From the NCBI GenBank assembly GCA_037367405.1, contig JAZKJV010004148.1:1550501-1614500 (forward strand): a stretch of 64,000 nucleotides of DNA, in the 5' to 3' direction. A program made the translations under genes and the position numbers. The notes below the pieces were generated by a model. It was not told the DNA's origin and made no database searches. It worked only from the letters and a program-made list of their open reading frames with translations. This document shows, piece by piece, positions 34,204 to 47,800 of the stretch. Every line of letters begins with the position of its first letter. Positions within the stretch are counted from its first letter, which is position 1. This stretch comes from Ottelia alismoides. Lineage: Eukaryota; Streptophyta; Magnoliopsida; Alismatales; Hydrocharitaceae.

Positions 34204-36094
34204 AACCTCGATGACCACCCCAGACCCCCATCCGCCGTCTTCTCCCCAGGTGTAATAGACCTCTCCTCCGACGTGATCCTAGGCTCAGTGCCTCGTCGTA
34301 GCCCAGCTACCCTCACCGCTGCTCAGCTCTGGCTTGCTCGCCGTCGAGCCACTTCATTCCCCAGGTACACCTCCTTCTTCCTCCACAAGCTCCATCTCTC
34401 TCTCCCTCTCTCTCTCTCCCATATTCTCTCTCTCTCTCTCCGATCATCATCCATGTCCGCCTTCACTCCTATTCACCTCGTCTTCTCCGACCACGCCGTC
34501 GAGTCTCTTGCCTTCGAACGACGCAACAGCCAGCTCGGTCGCTCTCCTTCGCCTTCGATGACGTCTGCCTACACCTCCGCCGCTCCCCCATAAGCTTCGA
34601 GCCTCCACCGCCTCGCATCTCCATCGCCGTCCCCTGGCCTTGTGTCGGCCCGACGTCGATCGCCCTCGAGCTTCACGCTGCTCCGACCTCGATCGTGGAG
34701 CCCACGACGCTTCAACTCTGACAAGCCACCACCAACGCCATAGCTTCTACGACATCTTCGCCAACGTCTTGTCGTACGCATCTGCCTTCATCGACGTCAT
34801 CAACTGCACTCAGCTCCAACGCCACGCCACCGGAGCTGCACGCCGCCGCACCACCGCGCCAGGAGTACCACCGCCACCAGCCGTCGGGTCTCAGACCCGA
34901 GACCCCCGCGCACGTGCGAGGTACGTGCGCCCGGGGGGACGTCAGCGACACGTCAGTCCAGGGGTCACGTGATATGCACGTGCCCCTTGGGCAAATTGTG
35001 AGAAGACCCTAAAAGTTTCGCCATATTCGCACAGTAGTCCCTCCATTCCTAGGTCATGTGCGCGGCACGTGACCCTTGGAAAATTTGCAACCATGCCCCC
35101 CAAACTCCTGGTAATTTCAGATGGGTCCCCCTGCATTATCTTACTTATTTATCTATTGCATCTATACCCATGCATTTCTCCTTCATTTTAGACCTCTTTT
35201 TCCCATCATTTTATTTATCTAAAAATAGCATGATGTTCCTCACTTAATTCTCCACATCTGGACATATTGTGGATATTTTTGTGATTTATGGTTAATTATT
35301 AATCAATTATTCTGTGGAAAATTGCAAACTTTTCCCATTTTATGCTCTTAAATTTGCCATTGAATAACCGTTGCTCTAAAAATTCCTGAAAAATCACATA
35401 TTGTAGAGTTAATTGTGCTTGACATTGTGCCTAAAAAGATTTGTGTTTGCATGCATAATTTGCTCTGTAAAAATTATTTTGCCTAATTTCAATATTTGAA
35501 TTTTTAATAGGTATTGATCTCACATTTTCGAGGTTTAGGATTTTTCTTAGATCAATCACCTAGTGATAGATCTTAGATAATTTTATTCCCTGAAAATAAG
35601 TAGGTTTAGTATTTATTATAATTAAATATTGAAAATCATTCTGTTTGTACTTAAAAAATCATAAAAAATTCATATTACATTCGAAAATTCCAAAAATATT
35701 ATACTGCATTCATTTCATCATATTTTTCATTGTGGCCGAGTTTCGGGTATTTCGGACATTGTTTGATCGTAATTTGCATTCTAGTCCCCAAAATAGGCCG
35801 AAATTGCATCTCGCATCCCTTATTTGCATTAAAAATTCCAAAAAATAGACCACCTCGAAAACTGTGCACGAATATTGATAGACATAACTCTAGGTTGTTC
35901 CTTTACCTCCTTGTGATCGACCTTGGGACTTGTCCAAGTAAAATAAACATAAAACCACTTGATTAAAAATTGAATAATTACTTGTGGTTATTTAGTGACT
36001 GATTCCGATCGCCGCCTACAACGAATGAGAAACCATGTTTTTGGTATGAACAAATAAAAACAACTTTTTAAAGCTACAATTAACGGACACGTCA

Positions 36095-36099
36095 ATCCT
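36095..36099. repeat. S2 target-site duplication, right
   Basis: ATCCT, identical to 20194-20198. Confidence 0.8.
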
Positions 36100-36786
36100 A
36101 CAGAAGCTGTAGCTTCTGGGGGCTGTTCTTGATCGAACGGCTCTGGAGCATGGAGTTCTTGATCGAACCGCTCTGGACCTAACTTTCAAATCGTAACTCC
36201 AAAAAATATGAAACCATCTTCATTAAATAGCTTATTAAAAGTTATATATAATTAAAATGATTTTGATACATTTCAAGATTTTATTTGAGAGAGACAAGTC
36301 TGGGAAGTTAGGGTTTTGGAATTTTATTCAGATCGTAACTTTTTATCTATACATTATTTTTGTGGGAAATAAATTTTGTATTTTTCTATATCTAATTATC
36401 TACAACATTAATGTACAATGTTTATTTATTTGAAGTATAAAAAGCGGAACTAAAAATTGGTCCCAAAAATAATAAAAATGAATAAAATAAAAGGTAATGT
36501 TTATTGGTTTTTGGCCCTTATCTCCCCCTACTTTATTCCTTGTCGACCTAGTCATTGAGATGCCTAGGTCTCAGGGTTTTGGGTCATAAAATATTTTCAA
36601 TATTTTATTATTTTTATTTTCTTTTCTTTACTTTTATAATTTTGGCATTAAAAACAATTATTTATACACAATTTGTACAATAATGAATGAATGATAAAAT
36701 GCCTAAATTAAGCCTATTTTCGCTCATTTACTAGGGTTTTTAAGGCTAAAATGATAGAATAAAGATGATGAAATGGAGATTCATCA
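36100..36786 (-). repeat. Solo LTR S1, right part (5' end)
   Basis: Closely matches the E5 LTR end 63350-63954, including 'ccaaaaaatatgaaacca', the U3 block at 36513-36548 and the final GAGATTCATCA. The flank GGGAT (36787-36791) pairs with GGGTT at 18493. Confidence 0.75.
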
Positions 36787-36791
36787 GGGAT

Positions 36792-38343
36792 GTGCTTCGA
36801 ACTCCGATCATTGAAGCTTTATCGACATGCAAAGTTAGTCCAAACCACAAACAAGCTCCATGGGACGAGAATGAAGTGGGTATGAGATGAAATGATGGGA
36901 TCAATCGTTGTGAAGGAAAGGATCCCTGATTGGGTTCTAAGCTAATGATAAGCTTAGATATTATCAAGGTGGACATGCAGATGAATAAATGAGAAGATCT
37001 ACTTGGAGATGCAGGTGTGAATGAATGATAAATAGCGAGAGTAGCTTTGTACTCAAATCAAGAAATGATGAACGATTCATGGTGAAGAAAATCATTTGAA
37101 ATGTAAACAAATGATATGAATAATAACTCAAGTGACCTGAATATGGAGATTTGAATCAGGGTTGATTCTCAAGTAATGCTTCAATCCTGATTAGAGCAAC
37201 AATGCTGGACTTCTCTCGAAGGTCTGGGCCAAGATTCGAGCTCACTCAGCCTAAGAATTGGCTGACTCATGACCAATTAGGTCAAGGATCTCACTGGACT
37301 TGTACCATCATCTTCGCTTTCAACCAAGTCTTCTCACTATCACTAGAGGATAAAGAAGTTTGGGCACATGTCTCAAAATGGCGGATAGCCAGCAAAGTTG
37401 GCCTGTGGAGGGGTATTTTTATAAGAAATGGAGGGTGGTTTTTAGAGGTTTTAAGGTAGTTTTAACGATCGTGCAAGAGCGTCACAATTGTCTCTGACGG
37501 TTCTGGTGGTTGATACGAAGGAAGATAGAGGTTAGGGAAAGGGATTGGTAGTGGAGGTTGGTCAAGGAGTTACTCGAGGTGGCTGGATTAATTAGCAGAA
37601 GGTGGGTGTTTATATGGTTTGTGGAGGAGGAAAGAAGCAATGTATAGAGGTTGGGTTGATCTCCCAGTCATTAGATCTAAGGGTCCAACGGTCCACAGAT
37701 GGGCGCTAATTGACAAAGAGGATAAGCCTGATCAGAATAATCCAAAGGTCAGAGATCAAGACGCTGATGGATGACTCAGATGGAGTTGTGACAAAGATCC
37801 GTCAGCCATCCGAAGGAGCAGCTGGAGAGATGAGAGCGGACCACGTGGACAACCCATAAGGAGCCATGTGGATTGCATAGAAAAATCAGAGATCAATAAA
37901 TATGAATAAAATCAATAATAAATAGTTAGAGAGAGATTTAGAGAAAGTGGTAAACATAAAAGTGGTAGATAATGATGAGATCTACAACTTTCATATAGAA
38001 GTCAAACAGATCACATTTCATCCATATATAGTTAAAAATTAAATACTATTAAAACCCATGTAATAGAATTTTCTTTAATTTTTCTTTTGCTTATTTTTTG
38101 TATTTTTATTTTATGATAATTTATTTCTATATAATACTAATCTAATTTTTATTTGATTTTTAATAAGAAATAAATACATAAATATTACATCGTAATAGAG
38201 TTATATTAATATATAATAATTAGTGACAATTATTTACAACACATAAATTAATAGTTAGTGTAAGTTAGCATTGAATCTTTATGATTAACTTAAGCAAGAG
38301 AGTTAATAATAGAGATTAATGATGATAAATCTGAGATTTATCA
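36792..38343 (-). repeat. E2 3' LTR, inner part
   Basis: Ends ...CTGAGATTTATCA, the complement of the family LTR start, directly against the E2 polypurine tract. No coding signal; rich in GATGA-type repeats at 36890-37110. Confidence 0.7.
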
Positions 38344-38355
38344 CCCCCTATACTT
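38344..38355 (-). promoter_or_regulatory. E2 polypurine tract
   Basis: The - strand reads AAGTATAGGGGG, the cleanest copy of this motif in the window, directly before TGATAAATC. Confidence 0.85.
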
Positions 38356-40680
38356 AAGCTAAGCTCATCCTTGAGCGAAAAATAAGAAATTTGTTAGATT
38401 AATTAGTGAATTCCCTGACTTGTTCTTGTGAGACTACAAGGCTTGATTGGACCTAGAACACGAGGTTTTAGTAATCCGAAAATTCTAAGTTCATCCAAGT
38501 ATTAATTGAAAGGAATTCAATCTCTTATAATTGGCAGACTCTCAAGATATACATAAATATAAGGAATATGACTTAGTGTTGACTGCATATATGATAGTAG
38601 AATCAAAACATCACCAAAAAATCCAATCTCAGAAGCTCTCCTAAGGACCCGACCCTCAACTCTAGGGAATAAATCTAGTCATGCCTCAATCCACCTTCTC
38701 TTTAGTTTGTCAGACTTTAAAAGGATAGATGGAAGGCCAGATAATGGAGGTTATAGGAGTGTACTTATTTTCTCTTCTTCTCATTAGAACAGGGTTCTCT
38801 CAAGTGCTAATACATAACACAATTTCATTTTGATTTTCGCCAATCAGTGTGTCCGTCGAGAGAAGTTGGAGTCGTCTGCACTGGTTTTAGTGGGAATACA
38901 TCGGGTGTGCCTTTTTGTGTATCTAATATACTTTCTACACCTAGACTTGACTTTTGTCCGTCGAGAGAAGTTGGAGTTGTCTGCACTAGTTTCAGAGCCC
39001 TTTTTGGGTGCGAGCCTGACTACTGGTCCTAATAGCGGTAGTCCAAATGGACACTTTGAAATTGATGGGAGCGCTTTCCTTTGGTGGTAGCTCTTTTGAT
39101 ATTTGGCTTTGTAAGATGAGAGATTTTCTTTCATTATTTCTTTCTTTCCTTTATTTCACTGCTTTTACCAAAAGATTGGCATACACTGATCAACTTATTA
39201 ATTAATATCATCACACCCTGGAACTTTAGGTCAAATTCAAGGGATAGCATGAGAACATGTGCCACACTGGTTAAGATGCTGACAATCGGGTTTCATGAAG
39301 TTGTCGTTAATTTAATCCCATCCTCGAGCATCAAAGAAATCAAGTCCAAACTTAAACTTCCAAGCCCAGTCCCTTTACTGATACCTTGACTCATCTCAAC
39401 CATGAATGTAGTCGTGCATGTGAGTGAAAGTCAAATTCATTTAAGGGAGATTAAGCATGAAATATAAGATGCATATCTTTGAAGAAGGAGAATATGAATT
39501 TTTAAGTCCAATACCCTAACGATTAACACATGATAACTCTAATTCAAGGGACTCCTTAAACCAAATTTTAAAATATTATCTCAAACCTTGAGTGCTAGTG
39601 GAAGTGTCAGAGAAGAATCACTAATTAATAAGTCAGTGTGTTAGTTAAAAAAATTGAGAAATTATTAGTTTTTATTAGTTAAAGACAACAGATTGGGTAT
39701 TTTTTGACAATACATCATAAAGAACATTCTGAAATACCCAACACAATACTACAAACTTCAGTTCCTTAAAAATCATGATTGGATCTTGTAGGTTTGAAAT
39801 CACATGATGCCTTAAGTTTCAACTACTTTCTCCTAATGGAGATAACTTCAGAGTCTGAATATGAAAGATCTTCATCAAATTGAAATTTTACCCTTCTTTA
39901 ATGATGTCATTCTTCCTCAAAAGTGATATCCATATCTACATGGGAAGCCTCAAAATTCTTTATGATTACGACAAGATGAATCAAACCTTTTAATCATGTA
40001 ATAGACTTTTGGATTTTCCCTAGAAGAAAGAAACTAGACATAGAAACTTGACCCCACTTACAAGATAGGTTAGAATCTAAGTACTTGATATCCTTAAAAA
40101 ATGGTGAAGATACTTCCATATCTAATTCTTCTATCAATAAATCATCCTCCTCAGTTGGCATCACTCTTTTCAAAGAATACTTTATCAACTTGATCTTCCA
40201 AAATATAGAATTGACGTCCATACTTTCCTCCATGTCTAACTCTAAAAGACTCTAAGGCAAAACAACCCTATAAAGGGAAAAGAGAAACAGTTCAATGAAT
40301 CGTTACGACCTATGAAGAACTTAAATTCAAAAAGGATATTGAAGAGACACAACAAAATTTAATTAAAGCTTTTATTGAATTTGAATAATTTAGTTAGTTT
40401 CAGTTTCACCCTTAGTTTTGAAAAGAATTTCTGAGAACTTTTTTTCCAAAAAATGTCACATAAATATGTAGATTTTCAAGACATTTTACAAATGATTTTC
40501 TAAACATGTCACCGTATTTTTGCAAACCATGTAAAACACTTCAAAACCATGTCAAATATATATATATATAATTTTCAAGAATTATTTTCAAGATATTTTA
40601 TACAATACTCAGTTCAAAATTCTAATACGATACCCATAACCCTAGAAGTTTATTTTTTAAAAAAAATATGAGCTATGGCT
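38356..40680 (-). other. E2 3' region between polypurine tract and array
   Basis: About 2.3 kb in the envelope position. Open stretches on the - strand are at 38844-39134 (96 codons) and 39994-40233 (79 codons, acidic: 'VMPTEEDDLLIEELDMEVS'). I could not match either to the E3/E4 3' open frame. A 37-base direct repeat is at 38851-38887 and 38956-38992. Confidence 0.4.
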
Positions 40681-40689
40681 ATAGTATAT

Positions 40690-40991
40690 ATGCAATATAT
40701 ACGGTAGACCCCCCTGTAGTTAGCTTTTGCTATGTCCTCACAACACAAAGTGATATGAAGCCATAGCTCAACTAAGCATAAAAGAATTCACGAGAACTAA
40801 TAATATGATTAAAGGTGCAAAAATGAATAAAAGAATCAGTTATAAGAGTTCTGGGACTCGGGCCCAACTATACTAAGATGAGAAATATCTTAAGTATAAA
40901 GATATGAATAAAAATTAGGTGACCCAAGGGGAACAATCAGAATGACAAAAGGATCTCCACTATACTTAGGCTAAAAATATGCCTAAGTATA
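40690..40991 (-). repeat. E2 hairpin/polypurine array (2 short units plus 1 long)
   Basis: TATACTTAGGC (40961-40971) / GCCTAAGTATA (40981-40991); TATACTAAGAT (40869-40879) with ATCTTAAGTATA (40887-40898); long unit from TTAGC at 40720 pairing with '...catagctcaactaa' to about 40775, with six C at 40709-40714 and a TATA-rich tract at 40685-40701. The G runs of the short units are eroded. Confidence 0.75.
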
Positions 40992-41090
40992 AAGAAGTAA
41001 ATGATAAGTAAGTATCTAGAGGATTGTGAGAGAGTAAGAATCTTTTAGATATGAATCTTATGATGACAATCGTGCCTCATCTAATAAAAA

Positions 41091-44000
41091 TTAAACTGAC
41101 TCAACAGACATAAAGTTAATCAATTCAACAGGAGTTAACCTTTCCTTTGATTCTACAAGATGCTTGTGTAACTGTCCGTTAACCAAAAAGGGAAGTGCAT
41201 TCTCTGAAAGTTCTGAAATCTCTACACTACCATTCTCATGCACTTTGCTTACAATAAAAGGACCCATCCACTTTGACTTTAGTTTCCCATGGAATATATA
41301 TAACTTCGCATTAATCAACCGTACCTTTTGTCCAGGAACAAAGTTCTTACATCTAATATGCGCATCATGCCACTTCTTAGCTTTGTCCTTATAGATCATA
41401 ATGTTGTCATATACTCGATTGCGAATTTCCACCTGTTCATTTAGGTTGAGGTCTCTACATAACTTCCCTAAGTGACAACTCCAATTAATTTTCTTAATTT
41501 CCCATTCAGATTTGTGTACTAACTCAACGAGAAAATGACATGGCTTGCCATAAATCATCCTGAAGGGGGAAGTGCCCAGGGGTGTCTTATAATTCATCTT
41601 GTAAGCCCATAGAAGTTGGTCTAACAACTGAGACCAATTCTTTCTATCAAGTCGGACTAACTTTTGAATAATCATTTTCACATCTCTATTTGAAACCTCT
41701 TCCATGTCGTTTGAATGAAGGTGGTAAGGACTAGTAATTCTGTGATCAAATCCTAGTCCTTTGATAAAGATCTCATCATTCTATTCACAAAATGGCTACC
41801 TACATCAGATATCAAAAATTTAGGCACCCCGAACCATGAAATAAATGATCCTTAATAAACTTGCAAACAGTTCTACCGTCTGTGGCTCGGGTTGGGATAG
41901 CCTCCACCCATCTGGAAAGGTAATCAAATGCTAACAAGACATATTCAAAACCTTGGCTATTAGGGAAGGGACCCATAAAATCTATGCCCCAAGCATCAAA
42001 AACATCACAAAAAATCACAGGTTGCATGAGCTTCTCATCTTTAGCTCCAACAATCCTTCCCATCCTTTGGCAAACAGGGCATGATCGTACAAAATCTGCA
42101 ACATCACTAAATAAGGTCGGCCAAAAGAATCCACATTGCAACACCTCTTGAGTGGTTCTTTTTTCCTGAATGATGTCCTCCTGTCTCAAGTGAATGGCAA
42201 TATGTGAGGACACTCCGGTACTCCTCATGAGGAATACACCTTCTCTAGATACAATCCGGGCCTTAAAATAAAAGGAATGGATCCTCCCAATGATATTTTC
42301 TTGAATCCAACTTGAGTCGGTCTATACTACTCCTATTCTAGCCATGGGGAACTTGCTTGGAGACAAGGAAGTTGACCATGTTGGCATGCCATGGGAGTGA
42401 GTCAATAACACAAATAGACTCATCTCGAAATGTCACTCGCGTAGGCTTAGAATCAGGGGAATCCTTAAATTCAATCCTTGAAAGATGATCAACGACTACA
42501 TTCTTAACTCCAGGTTTATCCTTAATTTCCAGATCAAATTCTTGGAGTAACAATATCCACATAAGAAGACGCACCTTCACATCCTTCTTTTCCATTAGAT
42601 ACCTAATGGCTGAATGATCCGTATATACTGCCACTTTGGATCCTCAAACCACAGACACGAACTTCTCTAAAGCCCAAACTACTGCAAGCATTTCTTTTTC
42701 AGTCATTGTATAATTTTTCTGAGCTCTATCCAATATCTTTATTGCATAGTGAATAGCAAACGGAATCCGATCTCGCCACTGCCCCAATACGGCTCCTATA
42801 GCAAAATCCAAAGAATCAATCATGATCTCAAAGGGAAGAGACCAATCAGGAGCCTGCAGAATTCATGAGTTGCAAATATTATTTTTAAGGAGCTTAAAGG
42901 CCTCAAGACATTTGTGATCTAGAAAGAACTCAGTGTCTTTTCCTAAGAGCTCTGTCAGGGGCCGGGCAATCTTTGAAAAATCTTGAATAAATCGTCTATA
43001 AAATCCAACATGACCTAGAAATGACCTTACTGACGTAATGTTGGTTGGTGGATCAAGTTTCTTGATCACATCCACCTTGGCAGGGTCAACCTTCATTCTT
43101 GTCTTGGAGATGACGTGCCCCAACACAATACCATCCTCAATCATGAAATGACTTTTTCCCAGGAGAGTACTAGATTCACCTTACTACATCTTTGAAGCAC
43201 TCGGTTCTAGTTTGCTAAACAAGAATAAAATGAGCCACCATGGACCGAGAAATCGTACATAAAGACCTCTAGGAAATCATAACACATTTAGGCAAATAAA
43301 GCAATCATGCATCTCCGAAATGTACCTTGGGCATTACGTAGCCCAAAAGGTATGCGTCTTAATGCATATGTGCCGAAAGGACATGTAAAAGTTGTCTTTT
43401 CCTCGTCCTCAAGAGCGATGGCTACTTGATTGTAGCCGGAGTACCTATCAATAAACAGAAGAACTCTTTCCCCGCTAATCTCTCCAAAATCTGATCAATA
43501 AATGGTAGGGCAAGTAATCTTTCTTGGTCGCAGCATTCAGGCATATGTAATTGACACATATGTGCCACGACGTAGGTACTCGTGTCGCAATCTCAACTCA
43601 CTCCTCATTGGTGATCATCTGAATCCCTGATTTCTTTAGGACAACATGTAAAGGTGCCACCCATTTGGAGTCAGAGATTGGGTACTCGTATCGCAATCTC
43701 AACTCCCTCCTCATTGGTGATCATCTGAATCCCTGATTTCTTCAGGACAACATGTAAAGGTGCCACCCATTTGGAGTCAGAGATTGAGTAAATAAACCCC
43801 ATTCCACACCATTTTTCTATTTCTTTCTTAACTACTTTCCGAAGATTTTAATTAAGTCTTCTTTGAAATTCACGGGAAAGTATGGCATTATCCTAAACAA
43901 AAATGTGGTGTGCGATAAGTGCAGGACTAATACCCAAGAGATCCGACATAGTCTATCCTATGGCTTTACGGTTTTTCTCTAACACTTCTAACAACCTAGA

Positions 44001-44891
44001 ACCTGTTCTACAGTCAACCCAGAACTAATGATGACAGGAAACTTATTATGTGGTCCTGTAAGGAAGAAATACTTGAGGGTAGGAGGCAGTGGTTTCAACT
44101 CTAGCAAAGATAAGTCAACAGGTACATAAGGCTGAACAACCACTTAATCTGGATTCGTGTTGTGTACTGGAGAGGAATCGTCTGTGACGATGTCCACCAA
44201 CTGAACTGAAGAATAGGGAGTCAGATCGCCAAAGATAAATGATAATTTGGCCAAAGCCGTGTTCAACTCAACATCTAGTTCCTTTGATTGTTTCGAATGA
44301 AGAGGAACTGACAAGTCCAAATGGGCTTCTACGTCATCAAAAAAATAGGGGGATGCATTACTCAAGAACTCTGGCAAAATCTTTTCAATTGCATTTTGTA
44401 GCTATCCACTCCAGATGAGAGGATTTCATTTTGGATTGTTGGGTTTTGAGCCCATATTCCAGTTGTGCTCAATACATTGCAATCTGTCTCTAAGAATGAA
44501 GAGAAATCAGTACTAGACTCTTTATCAGGTTGTTGCTATTTTATTTGCTTCATATGTAACTCCATCTCTCAGCGAGGAGAGCAAAACTTCATCATCCATG
44601 TTTGCTATTCAAACAAGTCTCTAGTGGTCCTAAGGAAGGGTCGTCTGAGGATAATTTGTGAGTCTCTCCAATGATGAGGAACATCCATATCAACAACAGT
44701 AAAGTCTACTTTGTAAGTATGTCCCTCAGTCGAGATAATGATATTCTTGGCCATACCCTTAGCCTATTTCGTTGATTTATCTCCAAATTGAAGTAGTGCT
44801 TTAGATTTATGTAAAGGACCCAACTTCAATTTCTTGTACAAGGCAAATGATATTAAATTGATCGAAGAACTATTATCCAAGAGAGTGTGTG
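41091..44891 (-). pseudogene. pol: E2 pol: protease, RT, RNase H, integrase, broken and 5' truncated
   Basis: Reads right to left. Protease (44891 to about 44400) begins inside the active-site region, 'LLDNSSSINLISF'. RT is at about 43900-42870: 'SDSKWVAPLHVVLKKSGI', then 'LIDQILERLAGKEFF', and 'SFLGHVGFYRRFIQDFSKI' near 43030-42970. RNase H follows (42830-42590, 'NYTMTEKEMLAVVWALEKF', 'YTDHSAI'). Integrase: zinc finger near 42130-42060 ('CPVCQRMGR'), core 42010-41640 with 'DAWGIDFMGPFP' (first catalytic Asp), C-terminal domain 41440-41150 ('GKLKSKWMGPFIV'). The layout and sequence are Athila/Tat-like. A 106-base tandem duplication (43575-43786) plus frameshifts and stops destroy it. E3 removed its gag. 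Confidence 0.85.
43575..43786. repeat. 106-base tandem duplication inside E2 RT
   Basis: Units 43575-43680 and 43681-43786 are nearly identical. 106 is not a multiple of 3, so the duplication shifts the frame. Confidence 0.95.
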
Positions 44892-47800
44892 TGACATCCG
44901 CATTTCATCATCTTTATTCATTTATTTTATCTTAAAATCCCTTATAAAACACATGTATATAATACTAACTCCATATTCTTACTAACTTGCATATGTGTGT
45001 AAATATTGTGCACTTATTACTATTTTAACCTAAAATAAATAAATAAATAAGTAATAAAGAAAAGAAAAAAGAGAGAATGTATATATGTAAAAGATACATG
45101 CTGACCCGAATCCTGAGAGAAGGTCAAGGCTTGACCTGATCGACCAAGAATAAAGTAGGGGAGATAGGGTCCTTAATCAGAAAATTCAAAAAAAAGTGTT
45201 GTAAATATTTTTATACTTACACTATTTTATTTGGACATACATTGACCTCAAATTAAATAATTTTCAAAACAAAATTTGCAAATAAAATGTTTCCTAAATA
45301 ATAAAACTGTTTGTAAAATAAAATCATCTACAAAATAAAAGTAACCACATCCGAAAAAAGCCACAAAGCAATAATTGAAAGATCAATTTCGATTCCAAAT
45401 GAACTCAAATTGAACCAAACTAACTTCCATCGTATTATAAATTATATTATCTTTAAAATGGTTGGAGTTTCATAATTTTTGGAGTTACGGTTTGAAAGAA
45501 GATTTTTGGGGTGGTTTATGCAATTTACCATTTATTTGTACATATTGTAATTGTAAATACTTGTAAATATTTTTAATAATTATTTAAAATTTAAAAATAA
45601 AAGAATATAATATATATAATAAAAATTTTAAAACAAAAAAATAATTTCCTTATTTAACTATGCATATAATGTTCCATATGTATACAATATATGTATATAG
45701 TTGATATTCTTAAATAACCACCACAAAAAAACAAAAAAAATAACATTTATTATTCAATTTAATAAGGTGACAAAAAAACAAAAAAATTATAAACAATTTT
45801 AACACTAATTTCTTTCCATATCTTTGTCTCTTTTTTATTTCTTTCTTATATTTTTATGTCCATTCAATTTTTAAAAATTCAAATTCAAATTAAAACTCAA
45901 TTATTTTTCTATTTAATTAGCTCGTCATCCCTCATTCTCACTGGATCAATCTATGGTGAGAGGAGCCTATTCTCCGAGAGCCATCTTATCGCAGAAGGGT
46001 GCCTAGCCTCTGAGCCATCCGGTGACAGCAAGTCGACTTTCATCGAGGCTATTACGGTATCATCCGCTCCTATGGTGAGATCCACATTTTTCTTCTCTTA
46101 TTTTTTTACCTAGGTTAATAATAGTTTAATTTTCGCATTTTTATTTTGTTGTCATTTTTTCTATCTTGATCTTAGAATCACACATCACGATTTGATCCGA
46201 ATCTGATGCGATATTTCATCTCATTTTCGGATCCCTTCGCTTCAAGTTCTACCTCAACAATCTATCACCTTGAACCACGCACGATGGTCAGAGATTCGGT
46301 TTCACCCACCATTTTCCTCGGAACCGCACTCACTCATGTATCTCGATTTTATTTTTTTTTCTAATAATAATCAGGACGGAGTCGTCGTGCTCGAGTCATT
46401 TTCTATCTATATTATTTATTTGCAAGAATAAAGAAAAATATTATAAATAATAAAAATAATATATATAAATAAGATTTCTGTAGTTTCCATTTAAAAAAAT
46501 AAATAAAGTTTTTCTGTTTCTGTTTTAAAAAAAATGACAGGGCCGCAGGCGCCTCCCCTCCAGCCCGCAGACGGTGCCAGCCGCCACTCCTCCCATTCGC
46601 CGATCACAACGTGCACCTCCAAGAGCCCCTCCGACTTCCACTGGCCACCATCACCATTCCTCCTCCGCTTGGGGCAGAGCCGCTCTCCAGTGTCATCGAC
46701 GTCATCGCAACAACCCATGAAGTCCTTCACCGCCGTCGTGCCACTCCACCAACGCCTCGCCTCTTGGAGACGTCCTGCCATCTTCTCCTGTGCACAAAAG
46801 TCCTCCATTGCCTGTCGCACTGCCACCGCGGAGGCATGTGATGCCCTGAAATGGCCATGGTAAGAGATGACATGCCATCTTTGCCTCCCTCCAGTCACCG
46901 CCCTTCACCACTGCATCGCCTGCACGAGGAGCACTAACGCCGCCAATCCTCCCTAGCCTTTACGAATGCCACCGCCCGTACGTTGTGCGAGAAGAAGGAA
47001 GACAAGGGAGGTGACGCTCCCCTTCCTGGTTGAAGAACAACAAGCGGTGCCCCCTCCCCTTGCCCTTTTGGCTTGGGAAGCAAGAAAGAACGAAGGGAAC
47101 CCTAACAGGTGATTTAAAAAAATGGACAAATTACATCCACGCCTTCGGAGGATTTCCAAACTACCAATACATCCCTGTTAGCCAGAGCATCACGTGTGGC
47201 ACATGCCCTACCCTTGGTAATTTGCAACTTTTTCCTTTATTTATTTCTTGTTAATTTTAGGTTTTAAAACATTGTATAAATTATGTTTCAGTCCTTATGT
47301 TATAGACTTTATTTTGCATGCTTTTTATCAATGAAATAAATACTTTTATTGGCCAATTAACTTTGCAAAGAATCTTGTCAAGCTTCTAATGTGTGTCTCT
47401 TTATAGTTTAATTTTTTCATTACAGTTGGTCATCATTTGTTAACATTAAAAAAATCAAAAAACATTGCATTTTTTCCTGCTTGAGATTTTAAAAATCATT
47501 AAAATTCACATAATGCGTCAAAAATTTCAAAAAATAGATTAATTTTCTTTTTATGTATTTTAATTTCTATGCAAATTTCATACATTAATTATTTATAAAA
47601 TCCCAAAATATGCAAAATACTAGAAATCTTAAAAAATCATATAAAATTGTAGAAAAATTAAAAAATGTGATTTCAGTTCCTTTGCATTTATTTGTTATTT
47701 TTAAATTGAAAAATAATTTGATTTCCTCACTGTTTGCATTTTCCCCCTTTTTAATCATTTTAATAATCCTAAAAAAACTAAAATCTCTGAAAAATTACAA

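Larger units (their letters stand above)
33246..36094 (+). repeat. Solo LTR S2, main part (3' portion)
   Basis: Continues S2 after E4. Its end (35890-35960, 'ttgttcctttacctccttgtgatcgacc') matches the 3' end of the E4 LTR read on the other strand, and it ends ...GACACGTCA at 36094, followed directly by ATCCT. Joined length is about 3.1 kb with no interior, hence a solo LTR formed by recombination. The promoter zone is at 33850-34440 and the GC-rich transcribed part at 34000-34960. The long open frames here reflect base composition. Confidence 0.75.
17166..44891 (-). mobile_element. E2: Athila-like Ty3/gypsy element, interrupted twice
   Basis: Its 3' LTR (17166-18497 and 36792-38343) is split by the S1/S2/E4 stack. 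Its interior (38344-44891) has the polypurine tract, 3' region, hairpin array, integrase, RNase H, RT and part of the protease, all reading on the - strand. E3 inserted at 44891/44892 removes gag and the 5' LTR from view. The left flank TACGA (17161-17165) is the candidate target duplication; its partner is outside the window. Confidence 0.75.

Noticed and set aside
33926..34972. Open frames of 63-110 codons in S2
   Set aside because: Same reason: GC- and CT-rich LTR promoter and leader, overlapping frames on both strands.
33246..36094. S2 as part of a full element with interior
   Set aside because: ATCCT follows directly after the LTR end at 36094 and no PBS or interior follows, so a solo LTR fits better.
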